Below are positions 1 to 12,300 of a DNA stretch of 64,000 nt, in pieces (within the stretch, counting starts at the first letter, position 1; the number at the start of each line of letters is the position of its first letter). Position numbers and translations under genes: made by a program. Below the pieces are notes generated by a model, which had not been told where the DNA came from, searched no databases, and saw nothing but the letters and a program-made list of their open reading frames with translations. The stretch is from Dysidea avara (Eukaryota; Porifera; Demospongiae; Dictyoceratida; Dysideidae). The stretch covers positions 11,253,682-11,317,681 of the forward strand of contig NC_089275.1 of assembly GCF_963678975.1 (NCBI RefSeq), in the 5' to 3' direction.

Positions 1-16
1 ATATTATGAACTCTTG
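1..16. mobile_element. End of a MITE cut by the window edge
   Basis: The first 16 bases (ATATTATGAACTCTTG) match the right terminus of the MITE at 21529-21848, which ends in the same ATTATGAACTCTTG. The rest lies outside the window. A related copy is at 33417-33663. Called by similarity to the terminus only. Confidence 0.5.
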
Positions 17-255
17 GTTTAGTTAAGATGTGGAAGCTTCACGAGTCAACCCATTTGTTTTATTCTTTTTTAATTTACATTTCCTGGAGTTTTTGGTAGC
101 ACCTTTTTGTTTTATTACCTAACAATATGTGCATACTATTCAATCTTAAATACATTATTCCATCAGTTGATAACTCAAATGCATGCAGCTATCATCACAC
201 TATATGCACATTATACACATTTGCATGTATGATTATAAAGAGCATCATATACATA

Positions 256-1849
256 TCAGTATGTGATTGGAGTAATCAATGGTTCACCATGAAACTCTTG
301 GCAATATACATAAGGTAAAACTCCTATGAATAGTAAACGATTAAGTGTAGTGCCAACAACATCATCAACAGCTGTTAACTCTGAGTGGTCACTCAGGAAT
401 TTGTATGCCTTACAGAATCGGACTCTTCCTCTGGAGAGATATGTTCTTAACATGTTTCTAATTTCTGTATTAGTTATATTTGGACATTTCTCCAGTAGTA
501 GGGCAACAGCTCCAGTGACTAAAGAAGTACTCTGAGAAGTTCCCATTCGGAACCTTTGACAGGTGTTACATCTATCCTCATCATTAGCTATAGGGTTGTA
601 GCAGGTGTTGTTAGGGACACACATGTCGCTGCTAAGAATGTTGTAGCCAGGAGCAAACACATCCACACATGATCCCATGTTGGTGATTAAACTTCTACCT
701 TCAAATTCACCCATCAATGCATTATCATCCATGTCAGTAGCACCTACATTGATAACACCATTGTAACCTGCTGGATAAACTCTACAGGAGTCATAATTTA
801 GTTTCTTAAAGTCATCACGACCATTCCCAGCAGAAGCTGTGACTACTACACCATCAGCTATTAATTCATTTATAAATTTTCTAACACTATCCATCATTGC
901 ACTTCCAGCAAGAGACAGATTAACAATTGCTCGGGTTCCCTTTCTGCTTTTCCTATGTTCACGTACACACATTAGTCCATCTAGGAGTGATACTTCAGAA
1001 GCACGACCGCTACAGTTTGCTATTCTAACAGAAAACAAAGTCACACTAGTGGCTAGTCCTGTACCATTTCCACCAACAAGACCAGCTACATGAGTTCCAT
1101 GACCATTGCAGTCTTCTCCTTTTTGTGTTGTGTTGCTTAACTTGTCAATTGGATCACAGCCTGGATAGCGAGCTCTACCATTGAATACACTATGATTATA
1201 GTGAATACCAGTGTCCAGTACATATACATCAACTGATTTCCCTGTGTATTGGCTAGCAGTATATTTCTGATCCAGTGGTAATGCCTTTTGGTCTACTCTA
1301 TCCAAGTGCCATCCTGGCTTGGCAGATGAAAGAGTGTCATTTCCAGTACCCAATAAAATGAATTCATTTTCCTTCACTGAAGCAACAAATTTGTGATTAG
1401 TAACCTAAAAGAGCATCATTGCACACTTAGTCATGTGATAACACAAACAAAATACCATATACTCTACTATATACATTTGTACTGATAATGAATGCAATTC
1501 CAGCCATTCAGTAATACATTAGCACTGAAATCACTTTACAAATCATCCTCACCCATTTTAAAGTCCTCTCTGATAACCTAACTGTTAAACAATTAATGTT
1601 AGGATATTCTGCAACTACCTTTGCATTCAATTTTTCCATGCTGCAGCCTCTAATCAATTGTTTAACAAAGTGTTGCTGTTGAGTACCAGTTACATTGGCC
1701 TCAAAGTGGACAACGTAAGTTCCTGGGTCACGTGATTTTTCATCAACAGATCTTTTAACTCTTGCCCCGGCAACACAAGAAGTACCTTGGATTATGACAC
1801 AGTCAAAAACCAGTGAAAGTACTAAAATTCTGTACTGGAAATAACTCAT
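256..1849 (-). CDS. Secreted subtilisin-family serine protease (S8, proteinase K-like), paralogue A
   Basis: Two coding exons: 1553-1849 (99 codons) and 256-1404 (383 codons with stop), joined by a 148-nt phase-0 GT-AG intron (1405-1552). The product is 481 aa. Residues 1-~28 are a hydrophobic signal peptide, then a basic RVKR site, then an I9-type inhibitory propeptide (about 40-115). The S8 domain follows, with Asp163 (VLDTGIH), His201 (DCNGHGTH), oxyanion Asn293 (ASAGN) and Ser389 (MGTSQSTS). The cysteine in DCNGHGTH and the overall pattern fit the aqualysin/proteinase K group. About 90 residues follow the serine, more than the core fold needs. The proline usually following the serine motif is Ser here (GTSQSTS), unlike B and C. 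The start is the ATG in TTCAACAATG, just after a 3' splice site. A possible AATAAA lies at 111-116. Probably extracellular; substrate unknown. Confidence 0.9.
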
Positions 1850-1856
1850 TGTTGAA

Positions 1857-2073
1857 CTGTAAGTAGTATATACAAATATTCCATTAATTCTATAGCAATA
1901 TAGGCCATCATTAGTGCATACATACCTTCAGAGATCAGCATTAACTAATCATTTGCAAGTAAAGCGGATAATCGGTATTCACTTAATCGACAATCTTTCT
2001 AGCATTTGATGTTCACTGCACTCCGGCACATACTTTTATAGTGCAGAGCAATTATTATGGCTTCATCAGGAAG
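1857..2073 (-). promoter_or_regulatory. Promoter, noncoding first exon and 5'UTR intron of protease A
   Basis: Read on the minus strand: a motif CTTCCTGATGAAGCCAT at 2057-2073, then TATAAAA at 2034-2040, then a noncoding exon ending in GAAG at 1926. A GTATGT donor opens a 69-nt intron (1857-1925), whose TACTTACAG acceptor lies 7 nt before the start codon. The same arrangement occurs in B and C. The transcription start (about 2005-2010) is inferred from TATA spacing, not seen. Confidence 0.65.
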
Positions 2074-3300
2074 CACCATGTGTACAAATCATAAAAAATT
2101 TAATCACATGTACTCATGTCAAGAATACCACTTAATTAGTTTGCAGTCATTGATAGCACTTTAAGCATGTGCACTGTATTATCTCACCTGGGGTGATATA
2201 ATGGTGAGCTATACAAAACAGTCTGCACTGTCTAATAGACAGTTTGCTGCTGCCAAATATTGGCTTCTACTGCCTCAATAGCAGTATACATAGTCAATTC
2301 TTGTGAAATGCATTTATATAGTGACAGTACGAATTTGATTCAATAAACATGGTTAAGAACATGACATACAAAAACAATTGATGCATGCAGAAATTACCAT
2401 TGAAGACTGATGTGATGTTTTAAACAGTATTTGACCTGATTTCCACTGCTTATGTTTTAAAGTACCAACCCTGAACACAAAAGTTTGAAAGTTTACATCA
2501 ATGTATATGTAGCACATCTACACCAGTACACCTCATCACTATAACTGTACCCTTTATGTGAGTCATATATCAATACATACCAACATTCTCTACTGTATGT
2601 AATGCCATAGCAACTATTTTGAAGACTACAGTAATAACAAGCTGTTGATAGTAACAGCATTATATGTAACATGCTAATCCCCACCAGTACATGGTGGAGT
2701 TGAGTGGCAGCTGTCAAATATTAAGAATCACACTCAGATATAAGTAAACTATGGAAATTTCATCACAGAAGGACATTAATATCCAGAGATAAATATACGT
2801 AGTAGCTTTTGTGTCCTCTAAGTCCTTTATTTTCTGTATTACCACTGATACACTGAGAATGCATAAAATTAATATTATGTTAATAGGGGTTGGTGATATG
2901 TGTGTGCGTGCCTACTAATTTCTCATTGCTTTGCAACTGATACAAACAGATGTAAAACTACATTCTTGTCAGAAATTCTATCCGATTAGAGACCTGTGAA
3001 GCTTGTAAATGTAGCAGGAGTAAAAATGCAAAAGACCTTTGACCCAGTGGTGGCTCGATCCATTATCAACATGCTGTCTAGCACAGTATAAGGCCACAAC
3101 AGCTGGGAAATGGAACTTCTCTGCATTCAACCTAAACTGAAACACATCTACAGCTAAGTAGGGTCTAACAAAGTTAGACTTCAATCGGGTCTATGTATCA
3201 ATCCTCAAGTACTGCAGAGGCATATTTTTTCTTCATTCATTTGCCACAACATGCATGGTGGTTTTATGTTAGCGAAAATTTAAAGGCGATAATTGAGGAC
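2074..3300. other. Intergenic, includes region duplicated upstream of B and C
   Basis: No gene seen. About 2500-2720 shares diverged sequence with 20400-20530 and 61200-61350, including CATAGCAACTATT and the CAGCTGTCAAA-like stretch. It therefore looks like the upstream flank of the ancestral protease gene duplicated with it. The remainder is AT-rich with no recognisable signal. Confidence 0.5.
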
Positions 3301-4084
3301 ATCAAGACACACGGTAGTGTGTCGTGCGGCCCAAGAAGCCGACGCGCAGCACCCGTAGTATATTGACAGGAAGAAAGAAAACGCAATTTTCGCACCTCCG
3401 TAGCTCTGTGCTGCCTTGATGAAACAAGACGATTTTTGCTGTGGACACTCCCTCCACCTTCAGCACTCCACATTCCAAATTAGAGCGAAATCGCTTCACG
3501 CGTTCCCGAGATATGCGACTTCAAAAATTGGCTTTTCTTCCTCTTTTCGCACACTTACAAAAACTGCTATAAAACGCGAACGCCATATCCGATTGCCTTG
3601 AAATTTGGCACACAGAAGGGGGGTATAAAGGCGCATCTCTGTACCAACTTTGGCTAGGATACGATAAACAGGTAAAGAGTTATGATTGATTATTCACGAA
3701 AAATAATACCAACATGTTGTCACGCCTACAGGGTAAACCGCGTATGGGAAGAAGCTGAAAATCGGTGGGTGAATAGGTTAACTATTGAACCTCAAACCTT
3801 TTGTGGTTTGAAAGAAATCGAGCTAAAAACCAGGAAGATACAAGGAAAAAACCAACAGTGTGTAACAATTATGCAATCGAGATTAGCTAATAAAAAACAA
3901 CTACTTGCCACGCCTATACCAGATAAACCGCTAGGGGGAATGCTTTGAAAATCGCTGTATAGATGGAGTAATCATCTTAGAAAGGCTCTTCAATGGTGTA
4001 GAAGAATCAGACTTAAAGCCACGGAGTTATAACACAAAATCCAACTTGGTGCAGCAAGTGCGAGATCGAGATACTCTAATAGAG

Positions 4085-6955
4085 CAGTCATCCTAATAGA
4101 GCAGTCACCCTGAAGACAATTCAAGAGATCAGCTAGAAACAAGCAACCTGTATAGAGATCAGCTAGAAACAAGTCACCCTGTAGAGAGATCAGCTACAAA
4201 CAATTCACCCTGTAGAGAGATCAGCTAGAAAGAGTTACCTTATAGGGAGTTCATGCAACTATGGAAAGGGATAGTTCAGCTAGAAGAAATCACCTTGTAG
4301 AGTTCAGCTACAAAGAAACTACCATGTAGAGAGTTCAACTACAAACAAATCGCCCTGTAGAGAGATCAATAGAAGAAGTTACCTTGTAGAGAGTTCAGCT
4401 ACAAAGAAACCATCATGTAGAGAGTTTAGCTGCAAACAAATCACCTGTAGAGAGTTCAGCTACAAACAAATCTCTCTGTAGAGAGATCAGCCAGAAAAAG
4501 TTTCCTTGTAGAGAGTTCAGCTACAAACAAATCACCCTGTAGAGAGTCAGCTAGAAGAAGTAACCTTGCAGAGAGTTCAGTTACAAAGAAACCATCATGT
4601 AGAAAGTTCAGCTACAAACTAGTGACCTTGTAGAGACATCAGCTAAAAGAAATTACCTTGTAGAGAGTTCAGCTACAGAGAAACTATCATGTAGAGAGTT
4701 CAGCTGCAAACAAATCACATGTAGAGAGTTCAGCTACAAGCAAATTTCCCTGTAGAGAGATCAGCTAGACGAAGTTTCCTTGTAGAGAGTTCAGCTACAA
4801 ACAAATCACCCTGTAGAAAGATCAGCTAGAAGAAATTACCTTGTAGAGAGTTCAGCTACAAAGAAACCATCATGTAGAGAGTTCAGCTGCAAACAAAACA
4901 CCTGTAGAGAGTTCAGCTACAAGCAAATTTCCCTGTAGAGAGATCAGCTAGAAGAAGTTTCCTTGTAGAGAGTTCAGCTACAAACAAATCACCCTGTAGA
5001 AAGATCAGCTAGAAGGAGTCACCTTGTAGAGAGTTCAGTTACAAAGAAACCATCATGTAGAGAATTCAGCTACAAACTAACGACCTTGTAGAGACATCAG
5101 CTAAAAGAAATTACCTTGTAGAGAGTTCAGCTACAAAGAAACCACCATGTAGAGAGTTCAGCTGCAAACAAATCACCTGTAGAGAGTTCAGCTACAAACA
5201 AATCTCCCTGTAGAGAGATCAGCTAGAAGAAGTTTCCTTGTAGAGAGTTCAGCTACAAACAAATCACCCTGTAGAAAGATCAGCTAGAAGAAGTTACCTT
5301 GTGGAGAGTTCAGCTACAAAGAAACCATGTTGTAGAGAGTTCAGCTGCAAACAAATCACCTATAGAGCATTCAGCTACAAACAAATCTCCCTGTAGAGAG
5401 ATCAGCTAGAAGAAGTTATCTTGTAGAGAGTTCAGCTACAAAGAAACCATCATGTAGAGAGTTCAGCTGCAAACAAATCACCTGTAGAGAGTTCAGCTAC
5501 AAACAAATCTCCCTGTAGAGAGATCAGCTAAAAGAAATTACCTTGTAGAGAGTTCAGCAACAAAGAAACCATCATGTAGAGAGTTCAGCTGCAAACAAAT
5601 CACCTGTAGAGAGTTCAGCTACAAACAAATCTCCCTGTAGAGAGATCAGCTAAAAGAAATTACCTTGTAGAGAGTTCAGCAACAAAGAAACCACCATGTA
5701 GAGAATTCAGCTACAAACAAATCTCCCTGTAGAGAGATCAGCTAAAAGAAATTACCTTGTAGAGAGTTCAGCAACAAAGAAACCACCATGTAGAGAGTTC
5801 AGCTGCAAGCAAATCACATGTAGAGAGTTCAGCTACAAACAAATCTCCCTGTAGAGAGATCAGCTAGACGAAGTTTCCTTGTAGAGAGTTCAGCTACAAA
5901 CAAATCACCCTGTAGAAAGATCAGCTAGAAGAAATTACCTTGTAGAGAGTTCAGCTACAAAGAAACCATCATGTAGAGAGTTCAGCTGCAAACAAAATAC
6001 CTGTAGAGAGTTCAGCTACAAGCAAATTTCCCTGTAGAGAGATCAGCTAGAAGAAGTTTCCTTGTAGAGAGTTCAGCTACAAACAAATCACCCTGTAGAA
6101 AGATCAGCTAGAAGAAATTACCTTGTAGAGAGTTCGGCTACAAAGAAACCATCATGTAGAGAGTTCAGCTGCAAACAAAACACCTGTAGAGAGTTCAGCT
6201 ACAAGCAAATTTCCCTGTAGAGAGATCAGCTAGAAGAAGTTTCCTTGTAGAGAGTTCAGCTACAAACAAATCACCCTGTAGAAAGATCAGCTAGAAGGAG
6301 TCACCTTGTAGATAGTTCAGTTACAAAGAAACCATCATGTAGAGAATTCAGCTACAAACTAGTGACCTTGTAGAGACATCAGCTAAAAGAAATTACCTTG
6401 TAGAGAGTTCAGCTACAAAGAAACCACCATGTAGAGAGTTCAGCTGCAAACAAATCACCTGTAGAGAGTTCAGCTACAAACAAATCTCCCTGTAGAGAGA
6501 TCAGCTAGAAGAAGTTTCCTTGTAGAGAATTCAGCTACAAACAAATCACCCTCTAGAAAGATCAGCTAGAAGAAGTCACCTTGTAGAGAGTTCAGTTACA
6601 AAGAAACCATCATGTAGAGAGTTCAGCTGCAAACAAATCTCCCTGTAGAAAGATCAGCTAGAAGAAGTCACCTTGTAGAGAGTTCAGCTACAAAGAACCA
6701 TAATGTAGAGAGTTCAGCTGCAAACAAATCACCTGTAGAGAGTTCAGCTACAAACAAATCTCCCTGTAGAAAGATCAGCTAGAAGAAGTTACCTTGTAGA
6801 GAGTTCAGCTTCAAAGAAATCACCCTGTAGAGAGATCAGCTAGAAGAAGTTACCTTGTAGATTATTCAGCTACTAACAATTCACCCTGTAGAGAGGGCAT
6901 CAAGAAGAAGTCACCTTGTAGAGTGTTCAGTTACAAAGAAACCACCATGGAGAGT
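4085..6955 (-). repeat. Minisatellite array of copy 1
   Basis: Tandem ~28-34-bp monomers around the core TGTAGAGAGTTCAGCTAC. Four monomer types alternate, giving a higher-order unit of about 122 bp: ATGTAGAGAGTTCAGCTGC occurs at about 5451 and again 122 bp later. Variation is mostly point substitutions. It encodes nothing plausible. Confidence 0.9.
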
Positions 6956-7126
6956 TCTGTAATAAATATATGTATTATATATATAATTTGTACATTTACT
7001 GATAAAATCAGAAGTATTTAAAGTACATCTGCTTCATCTTTTCTTCTTCTTCCTGTGGTAAAGAAAAAAAAGACAGGTTACAAAAGTCCCAAAGTTTGTG
7101 GTATACAAATACAAAAAGAAATCAAA

Positions 7127-7454
7127 TCAAATCCAAACAGCCCAGCTGTAAAAAAACAGTGCGGCCCTCAAAAAGGCTATGGTGAAAAAAGATGTGAAAT
7201 CCAAGGTGGCGGCCAAGAAATGGCTGTGATGGTATGTTAATGGTAAAAATTTTAATAACGGCAATTTAGGTGAATTTTTTGCCAAGACCAAGCGGCACAA
7301 AAATTCACCTGAATTGTCGTTATTAAAATTTTTACCATTAACCTACCATCACAGCCATTTCTTGGCCGCCACCTTCGATTTCACATCTTTTTTCACCGTA
7401 GCCTTTTTGAGGGCCGCACTGTTTTTTTTACAGCTGGGCTGTTTTGGATTAGAT
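7127..7454. repeat. 328-bp palindrome (foldback) module of copy 1
   Basis: The left arm from ATCAAATCCAAACAGCCC and the right arm ending GGCTGTTTTGGATTAGAT are reverse complements over most of their length, meeting at a short centre near GCCAAGACCAAGCGGCAC. The transcript would fold into a long hairpin. Other copies are at 26746, 31361 and 45181, with a half copy at 39084. Confidence 0.85.
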
Positions 7455-7639
7455 GTTACATAGCTGAAGATAAATTGCCTAGAACTCATCTACAAATAAT
7501 TAATTTTGCACAGGAAAACTATTTATGGTTGTGTTTGTTTACTCAGCAGAATTTTAAAATCATTTACGACTTTTGTTTGTATCAAAATTACTTTTCCACT
7601 TCAAATGAACGTTTATCTAGAGCGTCATTTGAAACTAGT

Positions 7640-7880
7640 ATTTTAATGTTGCTTGTAGTCAGTAAAAAGTCTCACCTAAGCCCTTTTTAGTGAACAACTT
7701 TAACCTGCCCCTATCATATTATTTTTACGTATCCTGTGTATATACAGTATGACCCATGAAAGGCAAAGCTCAATTGCTTTATAAAACATTTGTGATATTC
7801 TCTTACATTGCAAGTCTCACCTCAGTCCATATTTAGTGGCCACTTACACGTTGTCCCTATCATATGTTAGTTATCAAATA
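7640..7880 (+). repeat. Dispersed repeat shared with 13650-13900
   Basis: Diverged copies share AAGTCTCACC, CATTTTTAGT-like and CCCCATCATAT-like blocks and a GTATCCT...ATGAAAG block in the same order. Within the copy, a CAAGTCTCACCTCAG stretch repeats after ~150 bp. The class is unknown. Confidence 0.4.
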
Positions 7881-7987
7881 AATAACAGATGTGTACAACA
7901 TGATGATTAGCATTCCACATTCGTGGACTGCGTACACAAATAGCAGCAAGTGTCACAACTATTTTACATAGCAAGTGCTATAGTTTT

Positions 7988-8249
7988 ACAATATGTGACT
8001 GGGCCTGCAATAACAGGGCATGTGGGCACATAAAAATTGCCTACTTTTTCAAACTTCGATGTGTCATAATTTTATATTCCATTATTGCTTGACCATGAAT
8101 TTTCAGCACTTAGTAAACATTTAGTTTGATTTAAAGTATAAGTTACAGAATCGAAATATTCCATCCCAGATCTTAGATATGAGATGTTATGTGTTGAGGT
8201 GTAGCTTGTGCCCACATGCCCTGTTTTCGCAGGCCTGGTCACATATTGT
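7988..8249. mobile_element. MITE with ~38-bp inverted termini
   Basis: The termini TGTGACTGGGCCTGC...AACAGGGCATGTGGGCAC and the reverse complement (GTGCCCACATGCCCTGTTTT...GGTCACA) bound a 262-bp AT-rich element. Flanking TA on both sides (CAATA|TGTGAC; GTCACA|TATTG) fits a TA target duplication. A second family member is at 22943-23183. Confidence 0.65.
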
Positions 8250-8744
8250 TTATCATACAATATGTATTTTTTGTTTTTCCATGTATAAGTGTAAAGAATG
8301 GTGTGTTTTTACCTAGCCTCTGTCAGAGCAAAATCGTTCAAGTGGAAAAAAATTATGTATCAAGTAGCTTTTAGTAACTGCCAGTGGCACAGAAAATAGT
8401 TGATGTGAGGGGGGCTGACTGGAGTATAGAATTTCTAGCAGCACGGTGCAGCCCCCAGAAGCTGTAGCCATTTAGTTTTCATGGTGTCTCAAAGTTCACC
8501 CAAATTAAATATGCATAGGTACAATTTGAATTTTGAAACATTTAACATTTCAACTAAACCACCAACTTATATATGTATTATATTTTCAGACTTGTACATT
8601 GTGTATGATACATTGTGTATGATACATAGTCAACGGGTGACCTCTGACTGCATTACTTGCTGAGGAGAGTGTGACAAAATGTAAATATTGTATCTAGTGT
8701 CACTAGCACATTGTGTCATTGGGGGATGTTAGAGCATCTAAAAG

Positions 8745-9235
8745 TTGCTGCTGTATTTCTTAGTGAAGAAAATATGTTGATTTTCTAGTATACTGCCAAT
8801 TGTACATGGGATGATTACAAATCTGTCAATAATGATGATTCCTGCTGTGTTAAGGAGTTCAAAACAAAGTTTTCTGTTGCCTTAAAACAAAGATGGGAGC
8901 TTGACTATTGAAACCTTACTAGTACTATCGAGTGCTGTTGATTCGAGGTTTTGTAGCTTGAAGTTTTTGGATGACGAGCTGAAGGGTGATATTAGGCTTA
9001 AAACTATAAAGTTGATGAAATAATTGATGAACCAGTAGACATGATCCAGTTCAGTCGCCATGCAAGAAGACGCACTTGACATCCTTCTTGAAGGAGATGA
9101 TAACGCCTGAAGATGAAAGCGTGGTTCCCGGGAATGTAAATCCCTTGCAATGGCAGAAGATTAAAGCTGTTTTGGCAAAGTTTTAGAATTAGAATATATT
9201 AGCGTTACTGGCAATAGGGTAAATAAGTATATACA
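8745..9235 (+). pseudogene. Decayed hAT-superfamily transposase (C-terminal part)
   Basis: Broken plus-strand reading frames resemble the C-terminal half of ZBED-type hAT transposases: VKEFKTKFSVALKQRW near 8850-8900, then in another frame SSAVDSRFCSLKFLDDEL near 8930-8985, then EDALDILLEGDD near 9067-9100, then NPLQWQK near 9140-9165. These mirror the family's order (a block like 'LDPRFKxLxFL', then an acidic stretch, then 'NPLxWW'). Several frameshifts and stops separate them. Recognised by eye from family knowledge; no search was possible. It cannot make a transposase. Confidence 0.45.
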
Positions 9236-9271
9236 GCATTTATAAGCAGTACAAAAAAGCTTTAAATGCTT

Positions 9272-9353
9272 GGAGCTGCTTGGTACAGTGGTAATGTATC
9301 AACTCTCAATTCTCAAAGTAGGAGGTCGGTGGTTTGATTCTCACTGTGGGAAT
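9272..9353 (+). repeat. tRNA-like sequence, probable SINE head or tRNA relic
   Basis: TGGTACAGTGGTAATG resembles a tRNA D-arm/A box and GGTTTGATTCTCA resembles a B box (GGTTCGANTCC), at tRNA-like spacing and followed by a run of eight or more T, a Pol III terminator. The T-stem has a wobble pair and an oversized loop, so it is not a canonical tRNA. The anticodon cannot be assigned. Confidence 0.35.
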
Positions 9354-9360
9354 TTTTTTT

Positions 9361-12300
9361 TCATTTTTAGACCATGTTTATGAACATGTTTTTATGAAGC
9401 ACTTGGACTGCCCAATTAGGGTATTTGAGTGTTCTATTAGAGTATATCAATCTTTTTCTTGATTTTCAGCTCCACTCCAAGAACAAAGAGGGGCTCAGCC
9501 CCCAACTTTGCCCCCATCCTTATGGTAACTGCTTTTTAAAAAATAATACTTATAAGTTATTAGGAGTGTGCAGTGGCATTAATAACCAGTTGTGTTACTA
9601 TAAAGAAGCTCTTAATGTTGTTTGCTCACATAGTCCCCCCACCACTTGGCTTACAATTTGAGCATATGCTAGACATATGTATTTGATAGGTCACAACACA
9701 GTTTAAATGCTATAAAATACGTATACATCCAATGCCAAATGATGACATTATGGACTAATGTAATTAAATCAAAAGTTTTCAATAGGCACCCATGATTTGC
9801 TTCTACCACTTTGCTCAGTATACAAATGCTGTAACTCAATTTCAAACTTGATTTGTAATAAACGGTGCTGCTACCTGAGATCATGTGCCTGTTTTTCATC
9901 ACAACCTGCAGCAAATATAATGTGAATTGTCAGTTTCACAATGCTATTATACAGGTATTAATGAGAACAAATCAAAAGTGTATAGATGCTTTATATATTA
10001 GAGGAAGCCACTGTCAATTTTATACTCAACAAATACCCACAGGATGCATGTAAATCTTTGAACAACAGTCTCTTTTAATTTCAGTTTTAAATTCAGCTGG
10101 AAGATCTATTGAACTGCTGCTGCATTTGTCTGCCTTATTCCGTTATGTGAATTACAGCTCTTTTAAAAATGTCTGGACCATTGCTATACCATCCAGCTAG
10201 TACATAGTCTCAGAGGCTCAAAGGTGCTATGCAACTCCCTCTAGTTTTTTGGAAGAGCTTTAGTAAGCTGCTTGATTAGCTGCTGCTTTAATTCAGTATA
10301 CCAACATTGCTAGAGAGTAATATTTGCTATGAACTATTACTGCTAGGTAGCTACACTGACGTTGCAGTTACTATGTTCCAGAGTGAAACCCCAGCCCCTT
10401 TTAAAAAGTCTGCATCCACTCCCTGAGTCTGTTTAAAGTATCCTTTAGTATGGCATTTTCTTAGGTGTTAGTGTAGGGATATTATGTGTGATTCTCACAA
10501 AGATGATCACATAAATGTTTCTTGGGGATTATGCAGACAATGTGGAGGAGGGCATAAAACTATATTCTCAGTTGGTGTGGCCTAAATTACTTGTGGTTAC
10601 AGGGTGAAAGTCAATTTGTGAATTGCGTAGTCATTGTGACTCAAATGTTTTGGCACATCTGACTATACAGATTTATATAACACAACACCCTAACAGTGTG
10701 ATAAGTGGTGGATCAAGGCATCCTAATATAACAACCTCATTGTAGTACGTATAAGTGAACGGGTCATACAAATTGTAATATAATGCATAAAAGTATTACA
10801 GTTATGCCGGCATACTGGCTGTTTTAAATAAATTCCTATGAATTACTCTTAAATATTTCATTATACACAACATGGTATGTAGTGTAATGCAAATTCCATG
10901 TCATGGTAAATTTGTTAATTTTGTGCGTGCATGTTTGAAGTGTGTAAAGGTATATGTAACAAACTCCATGTTTTGTTGGCCTTCTTTAACACCATGCATA
11001 GGAAACCTCAATTTAATAGTGACACAAATATGTAGCTAACAATTCACAAAACACAAAAAACTTTCAATTTTGATTAAAAAAACAACAATTTCAACTGTCA
11101 ATATTAGCTAAAGCTTATTGGTGTGACTTAATTCACAACATTTAGGTATCTACAAATCTGCTGTATTGTAAATTGCTTAAATGTACTCACCCGTATGAAA
11201 GACGTACCACAAATAGTTGCACTGAAGCCACTGGGTTCATATGGTGCAAACAAGTGTAGTCATTTGTCTTCTATTGTCCTTTATGTTCAATTGTGCATCG
11301 CTGGAATTTGCATACCATTTGTGGTATCATAACTCATCCTACATACATAAGTAGCTACACTACAGCGTACCGTAAACACCAAATCCTTTTCCCTACTACT
11401 GTACATGTAACTGGATATACAGTAATATTGTGATATTTAACAAATCAATACTCACAGTGAAATGTATGCAACATATTATACAGTCTTTTTGATGGCATAT
11501 CAGTCTCAGAGTGTCAGTCTCAATTAGAGAACAATCATTAAATCATTTCCACATAAACTATCTGTGGTTTGTTGCCCAAGCAACTAACAGGCTATAGCTT
11601 CCATTGGGTGAGCTGTCAACATGTAACACCAAGTGTGACCATCTGTCACCTGTTTGCATAAGTGCACATCATAATAAAATTCCAAAATCTTAATATAGTA
11701 ACAGGTCAGGCTTTGCTCATCATTATCATTACTGTACGTTATGATTTTTTGGTGCTTTACCAGGATCACTGAACCTCTCAGGTAATAGAGGACCTAAGCT
11801 TGTGAAGTTAATGATATCAAAATTTCCCACCCCTCCACCCTGATAGCCTGCTTTCTTATATTATGTTGCTTCTGGTAACTGAGGTATGGGAGCAAATTGT
11901 TGAATAATTAAAGTTAATATCTGCCTAGTCCAAGGCTGGTGTGTGTGTAGGTTATCACTAAATTCTAACTGTCATTAAATTAATGTGTCACAACTGAATG
12001 TACTAATCTTTGTAGCAATTGTATGTTTGCAATGTTGTTGCTGAATATTGTTGCTGCTGGGTTGATGTAAGTAATACTGGATGTATTACATAAGTAAAGT
12101 TTGCTGTGAGTGATAACACATACTCATTGCCTATTTAGGCTGGTGTGTCATACCTCAGTTGCCCTATATACCTCCCCCAAAGAGTTATATGTATAATATA
12201 TGTCTGTATATTTGGTCTGTAAAGTGATGTATTGTAATATGTCGTGGTCGCATGCAGTAATGTTATAGAACTTGGTGTGGTGGAAGGGTAGGAAAGCATG

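Larger units (their letters stand above)
3301..7454 (-). mobile_element. Composite satellite-carrying mobile element, copy 1 (reversed)
   Basis: In element orientation (minus strand) the parts are: palindrome 7127-7454, spacer 6960-7126, minisatellite array about 4085-6955, unique terminal segment 3324-4085, and terminal hairpin 3306-3323 (7-bp stem GACACAC/GTGTGTC) with final bases CTTGAT at 3301. The same parts in the same order occur four more times in the window, so this is one family. The flanks (GTAAC before ATCTAATC; GTCCTC after CTTGAT) show no target duplication. No transposase is encoded; the copy must be non-autonomous. Confidence 0.75.

Noticed and set aside
839..1093. 84-codon plus-strand frame also present in B and C (18042, 58534)
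   Set aside because: It is antisense to the protease catalytic exon; its conservation follows from the protease coding constraint.
4085..6955. CRISPR-like array (regular ~31-bp repeats)
   Set aside because: No unique spacers: adjacent monomers are all variants of one sequence, and the setting is eukaryotic. It is a minisatellite.
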